DNA from: Comamonas sp. lk
Lineage (GTDB): Bacteria > Pseudomonadota > Gammaproteobacteria > Burkholderiales > Burkholderiaceae_C
Direction of reading: 5' to 3'
Length of the DNA stretch: 53,328 nt
NCBI GenBank assembly: GCA_945860595.1
Contig: CAMAQV010000015.1
Coordinates: 1 to 53,328, forward strand
Below the pieces are notes generated by a model. The model was not told where the DNA came from, did no database searches, and saw nothing but the letters and a program-made list of their open reading frames with translations. Made by a program: the position numbers and the translations under genes. Positions within the stretch are counted from its first letter, which is position 1. Each line of letters begins with the position of its first letter. Shown piece after piece: positions 1-6,738 of the stretch.

Positions 1-84
1 CGTCTTGACTCCTCGCACCGCCTCAAGACCTACCTTGGCTTTGAATTCCGGCAGGTGTGTGTTGCGCTTCTTCGTTTCATTCAT
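1..84 (-). CDS. IS3-family transposase OrfA, 5' end only
   Basis: The first 28 codons are in the window; the rest lies beyond base 1. The start ATG is at 84. The visible protein begins MNETKKR and continues with PEFKAKVGLEAVRG, the typical opening of the small helix-turn-helix OrfA subunit of IS3-family transposases, which binds the element ends. A terminal-repeat-like sequence lies just upstream at 126-149, so this is the OrfA-proximal edge of an insertion sequence. Whether the element is complete cannot be seen. Family assignment is by recognition of the N-terminal sequence. Confidence 0.8.
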   Translation of the reverse strand, partial: MNETKKRNTHLPEFKAKVGLEAVRGVKT

Positions 85-125
85 GGTTTACCCGTTTCTT
101 TGCACAGTGTCCCACTTAAACTGCT

Positions 126-149
126 GTCTCAAATTTGGGGTCCACTTCA
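126..149 (-). repeat. Probable terminal inverted repeat of the IS3-family element
   Basis: Read on the minus strand the sequence begins TGAAGTGGACCCC, starting with the TG usual for IS3-family ends, and lies 40 to 65 bp before the OrfA start. The other end of the element and any target duplication are outside the window, so the exact boundary at 149 is inferred. Confidence 0.6.
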
Positions 150-194
150 TATGAAGGGGATTGGTCATAGAAAGTTCACCACGTTGGCACCTGG

Positions 195-584
195 CTATTG
201 ACCGAAATGTCCCAAGTTGTAGGCCTGCAGGAGCGCGCGCCTTTTAAGTGAGGCTTCGGCACCCAAAGCCGCAACGCTCCGACTTTCCGCACTTTTCGTA
301 CTTTTTGCAAGATCACGATGGCCTTCATCAAAGGCCTCAAAGCACTGGACGACCTCCCATGCGCAAAGGCTTGCAGCCGGCCGACTGAGCCGATATCCAC
401 GGCCTACGCCTTGCTGCCTCTCCAAAAGCCCACCGGTTTTCAGCGCCTTTATCAGGTTCTCCGTGTAGGAGACGGTACGCCCCAGCAAGTCCGAGATACG
501 TTTCAAAGTAAGGGGTTGACCATGCGGCGCACGCGCCAAATGGGCGATGAGTTCAAGGCCGTAAAGGGATTGCAGGGATGGCAT
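195..584 (-). CDS. Rrf2-family transcriptional regulator without Fe-S cysteines
   Basis: A 129-residue protein with an N-terminal winged helix-turn-helix of Rrf2 type: LIAHLARAP, then LKRISDLLGRT, then ENLIKALKTGGLLE and the wing GVGRGYRLSRPA (about residues 1-70). Rrf2 proteins are small dimeric DNA-binding regulators; IscR and NsrR members use three cysteines to hold an Fe-S cluster. Here only two cysteines are seen (in SLCAWEVVQCFEAF) and the usual C-x5-C-x6/7-C spacing is absent, so cluster binding is unlikely. The gene is divergent from the MerR-family gene at 693 and shares a 108-bp AT-rich control region with it. Its signal and targets are unknown. Confidence 0.75.
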   Translation of the reverse strand: MPSLQSLYGLELIAHLARAPHGQPLTLKRISDLLGRTVSYTENLIKALKTGGLLERQQGVGRGYRLSRPAASLCAWEVVQCFEAFDEGHRDLAKSTKSAESRSVAALGAEASLKRRALLQAYNLGHFGQ

Positions 585-611
585 GGCAACAGATGGTCAG
601 GGTAAATTAAC

Positions 612-640
612 TTGATATAAAATTGTATGTAAAGTGTAAT
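612..640 (+). promoter_or_regulatory. Candidate sigma-70 promoter of the MerR-family gene
   Basis: TTGATA (612-617), a 17-bp spacer and TGTAAT (635-640) give good -35 and -10 matches with ideal spacing. A start site near 647 would leave a leader of about 46 nt ending in the GAGGAAAG ribosome site before the ATG at 693. Sequence match only. Confidence 0.6.
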
Positions 641-646
641 TTTACA
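628..646. promoter_or_regulatory. Operator-like inverted repeat over the -10 of the MerR-family promoter
   Basis: The arms TGTAA (628-632) and TTACA (642-646) are inverted copies; a second copy of TGTAA (635-639) makes a tighter palindrome, TGTAA-TT-TTACA (635-646), which contains the -10 hexamer. A protein bound here would block the promoter. The MerR-family product (autoregulation) or the divergent Rrf2 protein are the obvious candidates; neither is proven. Confidence 0.45.
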
Positions 647-692
647 GATTTACAGTAATTATCTACTCAAAAACTCTTCAGTTGAGGAAAGT

Positions 693-1688
693 ATGAGCAA
701 AAATGAAGGCGATCACACTACACTTCTCAAAATTGGGACTGTGTCGCAGCGTAGTGGCGTACCGGCTGCGACGCTGCGCGTTTGGGAGGCTCGGTACGGA
801 ACGTTCTCGCCCGCCAAGACCAAGGGACAACATCGCTTGTACTCGGACGATGATGTGCTGAGGGCCACCCTGATCAGGCGACTGATCGATCAGGGACACG
901 CTGCCAGCAGCATTGGGCGGCTTGGCACGCCGGCCCTTAATGCGCTGTTGCTGAACCGGAGAACAGCAAACGGTTCTCCATCCCAATCAGAGGGCGACGA
1001 CGGCGCGGTTTCGATAGCCATCGTCGGACTGGCGTTAGCAACCCGAATCGCGTCCAAGAAATTCACGCTCACCTTTCAAAGCCACCGCGTCAATATCACT
1101 GATGTCTTTGCCGACGTGGCCCATGCTGCCGCATCCGACCCACAACGAACTCCAGAAATTTTGCTGGTAAAACTGAATTCTTTGCACGCCACGACCCCGC
1201 TCGATTTGCACACAATGGCTGCACGCTGCGGTGGACCACAGGTCATCGTGCTCTACAACTTTGGACCCGAGCATATTGTTGAATCACTTAAATGCTCAGG
1301 TATGCTGGCGCGCAGGGAACCCATTTCGGACTCCGATCTGTCCGAGCTTATTCAATCGGCGCGGTCGATGCACACCGGCCTAGAGTCTGGTCATTCGGCT
1401 CTCGCCGCGCAGATGAGGCCCCCCCAGTACAGCGAAGAAACACTCGCGCGGGTGGCCGCGATGCCTTTAACGGTTGTATGCGAATGCCCGCGACATGTCG
1501 CAGAGATCATCTCTCAGCTAGGGAGCTTCGAGCAGTACAGCAAGGAGTGCTTGAACGCATCTAAAGAGGACGTCCAACTTCACGCTTATCTGAGCTCGGT
1601 TGCGGGATCGGCCCGCACCCTTTTTGAGCGTGCCTTGCAGGTCATTGCTGATCACGAGGGAATTGAACTGCGCCAGGAGGGGATTTGA
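693..1688 (+). CDS. MerR-family regulator with a degenerate cobalamin-domain-like middle part
   Basis: 331 residues. Residues 11-78 form a MerR-type helix-turn-helix (IGTVSQRSGVPAATLRVWEARYG, HRLYSDDDV). The middle (about 108-225) alternates hydrophobic strands and helices and recalls the Rossmann-like part of LitR/CarH light sensors, but the histidine motif expected for adenosylcobalamin binding is not seen. The C-terminal part (CECPRHVAEIISQL and onward, about 265-325) is a short helical domain seen in other proteobacterial MerR-like proteins. GAGGAAAG precedes the ATG. The genes behind it (DUF2237, DUF2256, DUF3429, photolyase remnant) resemble the light- or stress-induced sets controlled by LitR-type proteins, so such a role is inferred. 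Confidence 0.75.
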   Translation: MSKNEGDHTTLLKIGTVSQRSGVPAATLRVWEARYGTFSPAKTKGQHRLYSDDDVLRATLIRRLIDQGHAASSIGRLGTPALNALLLNRRTANGSPSQSEGDDGAVSIAIVGLALATRIASKKFTLTFQSHRVNITDVFADVAHAAASDPQRTPEILLVKLNSLHATTPLDLHTMAARCGGPQVIVLYNFGPEHIVESLKCSGMLARREPISDSDLSELIQSARSMHTGLESGHSALAAQMRPPQYSEETLARVAAMPLTVVCECPRHVAEIISQLGSFEQYSKECLNASKEDVQLHAYLSSVAGSARTLFERALQVIADHEGIELRQEGI

Positions 1689-1690
1689 AT

Positions 1691-2062
1691 ATGCAGGCGC
1701 TCAATGTCTTGGGGGCCGCTTTGGTGCCCTGCTCGTATGATCCCCTGACCGGCTTTTATCGAGACGGTTGTTGCAAAACAGATGCGCACGATGCAGGCAG
1801 TCATGTGATCTGTGCGAAAGTAACCCAGGAATTTTTAGATTTCTCGCTCACAGTGGGCAATGACTTGAGCACGTCGCGTCCAGCGTACCGGTTCTCTGGA
1901 CTCAAGGCGGGTGATCGCTGGTGTCTGTGCGCGCGCAGATGGCACGAAGCGTTTCAGGCTGGCGTTGCGCCCCCGGTCGTCCTTGAAAGCACCCACGAAC
2001 GCGCCCTCGACTTCGTCGCGCTTGAGCACTTACAGGCTTACGCATTGACCAAATCCATGTGA
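1691..2062 (+). CDS. DUF2237 family protein
   Basis: 123 residues from ATG 1691; a TTG at 1685 is possible, but AGGAGGGG at 1676-1683 is better spaced for the ATG. Hallmarks of DUF2237 are NVLGAALVPCS, TGFYRDGCC, VTQEFLDFSLTVGNDLSTSRPAYRF, GDRWCLCARRW and LESTHERAL. The function of this family is not known; it often lies beside photolyase or stress genes in proteobacteria. The stop of the MerR-family gene is 3 bp upstream, so the two are surely cotranscribed. The conserved cysteines (in PCS, GCC and CLC) suggest metal binding or redox chemistry, which is only a guess. Confidence 0.85.
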   Translation: MQALNVLGAALVPCSYDPLTGFYRDGCCKTDAHDAGSHVICAKVTQEFLDFSLTVGNDLSTSRPAYRFSGLKAGDRWCLCARRWHEAFQAGVAPPVVLESTHERALDFVALEHLQAYALTKSM

Positions 2063-2080
2063 GCATGGGAGCGCACATCC

Positions 2081-2266
2081 ATGCAATCCTCATTCCAGGG
2101 CAACAAAAGCAAACTGCCCAGCAAACCCTGTAAATCCTGCGTTCGGGATATGCGTTGGCGCAAAGCGTGGGCCAAGAACTGGGGACATCTTGTGCATTGC
2201 TCTGAGACCTGTCGCAAGAAGAACGTATCTACATCGCTAAAACATTCCCCTCTTGCCGCAACATGA
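2081..2266 (+). CDS. DUF2256 zinc-ribbon-like small protein
   Basis: 61 residues. The pattern LPSKPCKSC, then MRWRKAWAKNW, then VHCSETCR matches DUF2256, with four cysteines (17, 20, 40, 44) arranged like a small zinc ribbon. Function unknown. DUF2256 genes commonly sit next to cryptochrome/photolyase genes, which fits the photolyase remnant at 2702. It overlaps the next gene by 4 bp (ATGA at 2263-2266), implying translational coupling. The residues after about 46 are not part of the conserved domain. Confidence 0.85.
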   Translation: MQSSFQGNKSKLPSKPCKSCVRDMRWRKAWAKNWGHLVHCSETCRKKNVSTSLKHSPLAAT

Positions 2267-2700
2267 TCACACAGCAATGTCCATTGCCCCGCACAGCCCA
2301 GGTACTGGGCTATGCGGGCCTCATTCCATTTATTGCGCTCGCCGGGATGGCCTGGACCTTGAGCCCCTCGGAACAAGGTCTGGTGACGTTTGCACTGCGC
2401 GCGTATGCAGCCGCGATCGTCAGCTTTCTGGGAGCGATTCACTGGGGACTTGCCATGCGGCAAGCGCCCGCCGATACGCTGCTCTTATGGTGGGGAGTGG
2501 GGCCCAGCATAGTTGGATGGCTGTCTTTGCTGGTCCTGCCCATCGCTGGCTCACTCATGCTTGCTGCGGCGCTATGGTTGTGTTTTTTGGTCGATCGCAA
2601 GGTGTACCCCAGGTTTGGATTGCAGGCATGGCTTCGCATGCGCTTGGTGTTAACCACCGTTGCCAGCGCCGCATGCCTGATGACCAGCATCATCGTCTAG
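2263..2700 (+). CDS. DUF3429 inner-membrane protein
   Basis: 145 residues with about four or five hydrophobic membrane segments (roughly 12-32, 44-64, 73-93, 95-111 and 120-143). LGYAGLIPF near the start and SFLGAIHWGLAM in the middle are typical of DUF3429 proteins. The function is unknown. Fourth gene of the MerR-family operon; it overlaps DUF2256 by 4 bp and is followed 1 bp later by the GTG of the photolyase remnant. Confidence 0.8.
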   Translation: MITQQCPLPRTAQVLGYAGLIPFIALAGMAWTLSPSEQGLVTFALRAYAAAIVSFLGAIHWGLAMRQAPADTLLLWWGVGPSIVGWLSLLVLPIAGSLMLAAALWLCFLVDRKVYPRFGLQAWLRMRLVLTTVASAACLMTSIIV

Positions 2701-2701
2701 C

Positions 2702-3040
2702 GTGCACACCAAGCTTCGACATCTGGTTGTCGTGCTGGGTGACCAACTCAAGGAAGGTGCCACGGCACGGTTAGGTTTGGATCCGGCTCAGGATGCCCTC
2801 TGGATAGCTGAGGCGGTGCAAAAGCCCACCCAGGTTCTATCGGCCAAGCAAGGAACCACCGTGTTTTTGCGCGCAATGCGACACCGTACACAGCGCATGC
2901 ATCAGCGTGGCCTGCCCCTGCTCTATTGCAAACTCGACGACATCACCCTTGAAGTCATTGCCCTGGTGAACCGGTGTTTCCCGCACCGCCTCCTTCGACA
3001 AACTCCATCCCCACTGAACAGGAAAGACACGCTTTTATGA
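2702..3040 (+). pseudogene. Truncated (6-4)/FeS-BCP type photolyase, N-terminal fragment
   Basis: From GTG 2702 the reading frame gives LRHLVVVLGDQL, then IAEAVQKPTQV and TVFLRAMRHRTQRMHQRGLPLLYCKLDD, matching the N-terminal Rossmann domain of the cryptochrome/photolyase-related FeS-BCP (PhrB-like) family. These proteins are about 500 residues; here similarity stops near residue 80 (about base 2941) and the frame ends at residue 112. The FAD-binding domain and Fe-S cysteines are missing, so it cannot repair DNA. The break looks like a deletion joining the gene to unrelated sequence that carries the next gene's leader. Confidence 0.75.
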
Positions 3041-3465
3041 AACTCTGCTTGACCATCGCCCTGCTTGTGTTCACTGTCAAGGTCTGGGCTGCCTGGGAGG
3101 TACTCACGATTAGCGCGGACAAACGAGTCGTCATCTACGCGGAAACTACGACCCTGCGGCGCGACGGTGACTTTGTTTTCACCTGGGTGATTTACAACCG
3201 CAGCGCGGCGGCGCCGGATGGTTCGATGTCGTCGAAAGCCTTGAACCAATACGACTGCAACCAGTACCAGGCGCGGTCCTGGGAGCAAAGTTTTTTCGAC
3301 GCTCCCATGGCTACCGGCAATCGCCTACCCGGACGGGGGCGCAATGTGTGCGAAGCAAGCGACACGCTGGAAACCCGTACCGACGCCCGCTGCGAATCCC
3401 CGTGGCTGCCCGTCAAACGTGGCACCACAGGCGAAGACCTGTTGCGTGCGCTATGCGTTTTTTAG
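3037..3465 (+). CDS. Secreted Surface-adhesin-E-like protein
   Basis: 142 residues from ATG 3037, with GGAAAG at 3021-3026 upstream. Residues 1-19 are a signal peptide ending in VWAA. The mature part has the Surface-adhesin protein E pattern: WEVL, VVIYAETTTLRRDGDFVFTW, ALNQYDCNQYQAR, APMATGN and PGTTGED-like GTTGEDLLRALC near the end. Proteins with this domain are widespread in Burkholderiales and are exported; adhesion was described for the Haemophilus member only, so a role here is open. An in-frame start at 2974 exists but would bury the signal peptide. Confidence 0.7.
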   Translation: MKLCLTIALLVFTVKVWAAWEVLTISADKRVVIYAETTTLRRDGDFVFTWVIYNRSAAAPDGSMSSKALNQYDCNQYQARSWEQSFFDAPMATGNRLPGRGRNVCEASDTLETRTDARCESPWLPVKRGTTGEDLLRALCVF

Positions 3466-3774
3466 CGCGCTGGGCTACGCATGCGGCGCCTGCTTTTTGA
3501 CTGGTGCGACGTAAGCAGGTCTGCGCGAAGTGGTATCGCTTAAGAAGAAGCATCCCTGAAACTCGGCCAAAGGGCCAATACCGGGCGAACGTGCCGCCCG
3601 CTCAAGCGTTGCCGCGCTTACAGGGAAGCCTATCCCACCCACGCAAACCAGGTTCTCCGAAGCATTCCCTTCACAGACAGGTGCGGAACCTTGTTGGAAT
3701 GCAACACCGCATACGGGCTTTCTTTTGGCTACAGGGTACAAAAATCATACCCTTATGGCTACATAACGCACCAA
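3466..3774. other. Interval with no convincing gene
   Basis: Between the Surface-adhesin-like gene and the tRNA-His terminator there is no convincing coding sequence. A minus-strand frame of 88 codons (3475-3741) begins with TTG, has no clear ribosome site and no family I recognise; it may be a decayed gene or chance. No repeats or RNA structure stood out. Confidence 0.5.
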
Positions 3775-3805
3775 CAAAAAAGCCCCGCTCTTGTGAAGCG
3801 AGGCT
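3775..3805 (-). terminator. Rho-independent terminator after tRNA-His
   Basis: On the minus strand AGCCTCGCT pairs with AGCGGGGCT across a short loop and is followed by a run of six T. It lies 17 bp past the tRNA 3' end. Confidence 0.85.
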
Positions 3806-3821
3806 AAGTTTTTGTTTTATA

Positions 3822-3898
3822 TGGGGTGGCTGATGGGGCTCGAACCCACGACAACAGGAATCACAATCCTGGACTCTACCAACTGAGCTACAGCCACC
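3822..3898 (-). tRNA. tRNA-His (anticodon GTG)
   Basis: A full cloverleaf can be drawn: acceptor GTGGCTG pairs with CAGCCAC, the extra 5' G (G-1, base 3898) faces the discriminator C as is diagnostic of tRNA-His, the D-arm reads AGCTCAGTTGGTAGAG, the anticodon loop holds GTG and the T-arm has GGTTCGAGCC. The CCA end is encoded (3822-3824). Length 77 nt including G-1 and CCA. Confidence 0.97.
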
Positions 3899-3909
3899 GT
3901 AGACTAAAT

Positions 3910-3940
3910 ATTATAAGCAATGGGAGTGCCTTCTAGTCAG
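3910..3940 (-). promoter_or_regulatory. Promoter of tRNA-His
   Basis: On the minus strand a perfect TATAAT (3915-3910) lies 11 bp before the tRNA 5' end; CTGACT (3940-3935) is a possible but distant -35 (19-bp spacer). The tRNA therefore probably has its own promoter just before the ppiD stop codon is cleared. Confidence 0.55.
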
Positions 3941-3945
3941 GGGTG

Positions 3946-5877
3946 TCAGCCTGCTTCAGCAACAAGACTGGGCTTGGCTCCGGGTTTGGGGGCCGTTATT
4001 TTTACCTTGTAGCGCACCTTGAGGAGCTGGTAATAGGCTTCGGCCTCCGCGCTGCCCAGCCACTGTGCAAACTGGGCGCGGTCTTGCTTGTCGGCCTTGG
4101 CGTCCACCTCTTTACGCGGCAGCACCTGGGCAACACGCGCAATCGCGTAACCCTGCGCAGCCAGATCGATGCCCACCCACACTGGCAGTGTCGCGGTATC
4201 GGCGCGCAGAACGGCGTCCAATACGAGGCTGCTCACATTGGGGGCGGAATCCCGGGAAATCACCAGGGCCTCCGGCAGCTTTGGCTGCGCGCTTTGTGCC
4301 CTCCACGTCGCGAGATCGGCTTCTCCGGCCTTTTTCGCCAGCGTTGTCGCCTGTTCCGCTGCCAGTTTGTCCCGGACTTGATTGCGTACCTCGTCGAGCA
4401 GCAATGCACGCACCGGCACATGGCGGATTACGCGCGCTGCCATCAGCGTGTTGGGGGCCACCTCGATGGCTTCGGTATTCTGCTTTTTCGCAATCGAATC
4501 GGCATTGAATAGGGCCTCCAGAACACGTGGCTGAGAGAGGGCGTCAGCCGTTTGGGCCGGCGGCTTGCGCAGAACGCCCGCCGCCTGCTTGATTTCGAGT
4601 TTCAGCTTGTCTGCAACCGGCTTGAGGCTATCGCCCTGTTCATAGACGGCATTGGTAAATATTTCGGCCACTTCGGCAAATTTGCGCTGCGCCTGTTGAT
4701 TCTTGTATTCGCGCTCCAACTTCTCCCGCACGCTCTCGAAGCTGGCTTGCTTGGCTTGCTTGATGTCCAGGAGTTTGATGATGTGGTAGCCAAAGTCTGA
4801 TTCCACAACTTCGCTGATTTCACCCTTTTTGAGGGCGAATGCGGCGTCTTCAAACGGCTTGACCATGGCGCCCTTGGCGAAATAACCCAGGTCACCGCCA
4901 GTTTCTGCAGAGCCGCTGTCCTGCGAGTTCTTGCGCGCCAGATCCGCGAAGCTTTCCGGCTTGGCACGCGCCTTACCTAGGAGGGCCTGCGCAGTGGCTT
5001 TGGCTTGGTCCCTGACATCAGCCGGGGCGTCTTTGGCCGCCGCAATGAGAATGTGGCTGGCCTTGCGCTCTTCCTTGGCGGCCAGGCGCTGCGCGTTTTG
5101 CTCGTAATAGGTTTTCAGCTCGGCTTCGTTGACCGTCAGCGAATTCTTCACTGCATCGAGATTCAGAACCACGTATTCAATATCGGCCGACTCTGCCGAC
5201 TGGAACCGACTCTTGTTACTGTCGTAATACGCCTGGACTTCAGCATCGGTCGGCTTGACTGCAGCCAAGTAATCTGCGGCTTTGTAGTACACAAGCTGAA
5301 CCTCGCGCCGCTGAAAAAACGCATTCAGCGCCGAATCCGCCACAGCTTTGGTCGCAAAAGCGCTGCGCCCCAGCGCTTGTTCGTTTTGGCGCAACAACAA
5401 TTCACTGCGCACACGGGCATCAAACTGGGCCGGTTCCATGCCATTATTTTTCAGCAATTGCTTGTAGGCTTCGACATCGAGAGACCCGTCGGCCCGACGC
5501 GTAGCGGCAACCGCGGGTATCGCCTCAATTTCCTTGGCCAATCGGGCATCGGTGATGACCCGTACTGCGTCGTTACCAGCCTCCTGCCACACCTTTTCGC
5601 GCACCAAACGCTCCAGCGTAGCGTAGCGGGCCTCGGGCGAGTCCAGCAATTTCGGATCGGCGTTGGGCATCGCAGCACGGATGCGTTTGACCTCCTCCTG
5701 CTGGGCCGCATCCCACTCAGCCTGGGTGATGCTATGGCTGCCCACCTTGGCCACCGCATCCGCGCTGGACTGGATACCGCGGTAGCCTTGCACCCCGCCG
5801 AACACAAACGCCAAAATAATCAAGCCGTACATGGGCACCATGACGAGTTTGGAATATTTGCGAATCGAATCAAACAT
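3946..5877 (-). CDS. ppiD: Periplasmic folding chaperone / peptidyl-prolyl isomerase PpiD
   Basis: 643 residues from ATG 5877 (MFDSIRKYSK), preceded by GGAG at good distance; a TTG at 5886 abuts the ribosome site and is less likely. One N-terminal membrane anchor (about 13-32) is followed by a SurA-N-like domain (about 40-200), a parvulin PPIC domain (about 265-365, with ASHILI, SFADLARKNSQDSG, GGDLGYFAKGAMVKPFEDAAF, FGYHIIKL) and a C-terminal chaperone domain. PpiD is anchored in the inner membrane by the Sec translocon and helps newly exported proteins fold. The tRNA-Val terminator ends only about 20 bp before the start, so its transcription needs read-through or an unseen promoter. Confidence 0.93.
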   Translation of the reverse strand: MFDSIRKYSKLVMVPMYGLIILAFVFGGVQGYRGIQSSADAVAKVGSHSITQAEWDAAQQEEVKRIRAAMPNADPKLLDSPEARYATLERLVREKVWQEAGNDAVRVITDARLAKEIEAIPAVAATRRADGSLDVEAYKQLLKNNGMEPAQFDARVRSELLLRQNEQALGRSAFATKAVADSALNAFFQRREVQLVYYKAADYLAAVKPTDAEVQAYYDSNKSRFQSAESADIEYVVLNLDAVKNSLTVNEAELKTYYEQNAQRLAAKEERKASHILIAAAKDAPADVRDQAKATAQALLGKARAKPESFADLARKNSQDSGSAETGGDLGYFAKGAMVKPFEDAAFALKKGEISEVVESDFGYHIIKLLDIKQAKQASFESVREKLEREYKNQQAQRKFAEVAEIFTNAVYEQGDSLKPVADKLKLEIKQAAGVLRKPPAQTADALSQPRVLEALFNADSIAKKQNTEAIEVAPNTLMAARVIRHVPVRALLLDEVRNQVRDKLAAEQATTLAKKAGEADLATWRAQSAQPKLPEALVISRDSAPNVSSLVLDAVLRADTATLPVWVGIDLAAQGYAIARVAQVLPRKEVDAKADKQDRAQFAQWLGSAEAEAYYQLLKVRYKVKITAPKPGAKPSLVAEAG

Positions 5878-5897
5878 GCAGGACAACTCCAGAGAAA

Positions 5898-5926
5898 TAA
5901 AAAAAGGCGAACCAATGTTCGCCTTT
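5898..5926 (-). terminator. Rho-independent terminator after tRNA-Val
   Basis: On the minus strand AAAGGCGAAC and GTTCGCCTTT form a 10-bp stem with a 4-nt loop, followed by a T-rich tail. It lies 10 bp past the tRNA CCA and immediately before the ppiD ribosome-binding site. Confidence 0.88.
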
Positions 5927-5936
5927 GATCGCGGGG

Positions 5937-6012
5937 TGGTGGGTGATGACGGGCTCGAACCGCCGACCTACGCCGTGTAAAGGCGCCGCTCTACCAACTG
6001 AGCTAATCACCC
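5937..6012 (-). tRNA. tRNA-Val (anticodon TAC)
   Basis: Cloverleaf: acceptor GGGTGAT with ATCACCC, D-arm AGCTCAGTTGGTAGAGC, anticodon stem GCGCC/GGCGT around loop TTTACAC (anticodon TAC, valine), T-arm GGCGGTTCGAGCCCGTC, discriminator A and an encoded CCA. 76 nt. It lies downstream of pgsA on the same strand. Confidence 0.97.
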
Positions 6013-6144
6013 CGCCTGAAACAAATATTCCACCCTGACCGCCGCTCGGCACCGGGTGCGACCGGAATCGTGGAACTTTACCAGTTTTGATTTTACTTCC
6101 CGCCTGAACCCTGCGTGGTGCTGCCAGGAATCTGTGCCTGGGCC

Positions 6145-6720
6145 TCAAAGACCACGCGACCGGATCTCGGGCAAGGCCTTTTGCAGGTAGTACACCATGG
6201 ACCAGACTGTTAGCACCGCGGCGGCCCACACCAGCCAAACACCCCATACATGCGTGTCCACCAGGCCGAATACCGGACCGTCAAAGAGCAAAAAGCCGAT
6301 AGCGACCATTTGCGCGGTGGTTTTCAGCTTCCCAATGCGGTGCACGGCCACGCTACGCGAAGCCCCGATCTGGGCCATCCATTCGCGCAGAGCCGATATC
6401 GCAATTTCACGGCCGATGATGATCAGGGCCACAAATGCGTCGATACGCTGCAGGTGCACCAAGACCAGCACACACGCACACACCAGAAATTTGTCGGCCA
6501 CCGGGTCCAGAAAAGCGCCGAAGTTGGAAGTCTGGTTCAGCTTGCGGGCCAGATATCCGTCCAGCCAATCGGTCAGCGCGAAGACCACAAACATGCTGGT
6601 CGCCCATAGGTTTTTTTCCGCCATCGTCAAAACGTCTGATGGCAAATAGAAGACCCCTACGATCAGCGGGAGCGCGCAAATGCGCGTCCAAGTGAGCAGC
6701 GTGGGCAGGGTCCAGAACAT
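6145..6720 (-). CDS. pgsA: CDP-diacylglycerol-glycerol-3-phosphate 3-phosphatidyltransferase
   Basis: 191 residues. It makes phosphatidylglycerol phosphate from CDP-diacylglycerol and glycerol-3-phosphate, the committed step to phosphatidylglycerol and cardiolipin, in the inner membrane. The CDP-alcohol phosphotransferase motif D-x2-DG-x2-AR-x8-G-x3-D-x3-D is complete (DWLDGYLARKL, then GAFLDPVADK, about residues 57-82). Several membrane helices surround it (for example 10-26, 85-107, 135-175). It starts 18 bp after the uvrC stop on the same strand, so uvrC-pgsA form a transcription unit, perhaps with tRNA-Val. Confidence 0.96.
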   Translation of the reverse strand: MFWTLPTLLTWTRICALPLIVGVFYLPSDVLTMAEKNLWATSMFVVFALTDWLDGYLARKLNQTSNFGAFLDPVADKFLVCACVLVLVHLQRIDAFVALIIIGREIAISALREWMAQIGASRSVAVHRIGKLKTTAQMVAIGFLLFDGPVFGLVDTHVWGVWLVWAAAVLTVWSMVYYLQKALPEIRSRGL

Positions 6721-6738
6721 TCCGGGATTGTGGCACGG

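Noticed and set aside
3475..3741. Minus-strand 88-codon frame next to tRNA-His
   Set aside because: TTG start, no ribosome site, no recognisable domain; kept only as an undescribed interval.
3504..3833. Plus-strand 109-codon frame that runs into the tRNA-His gene
   Set aside because: Overlaps the terminator and tRNA, which are certain.
5005..5928. Plus-strand frame of 307 codons opposite ppiD
   Set aside because: Antisense shadow of ppiD, running into the tRNA-Val terminator.
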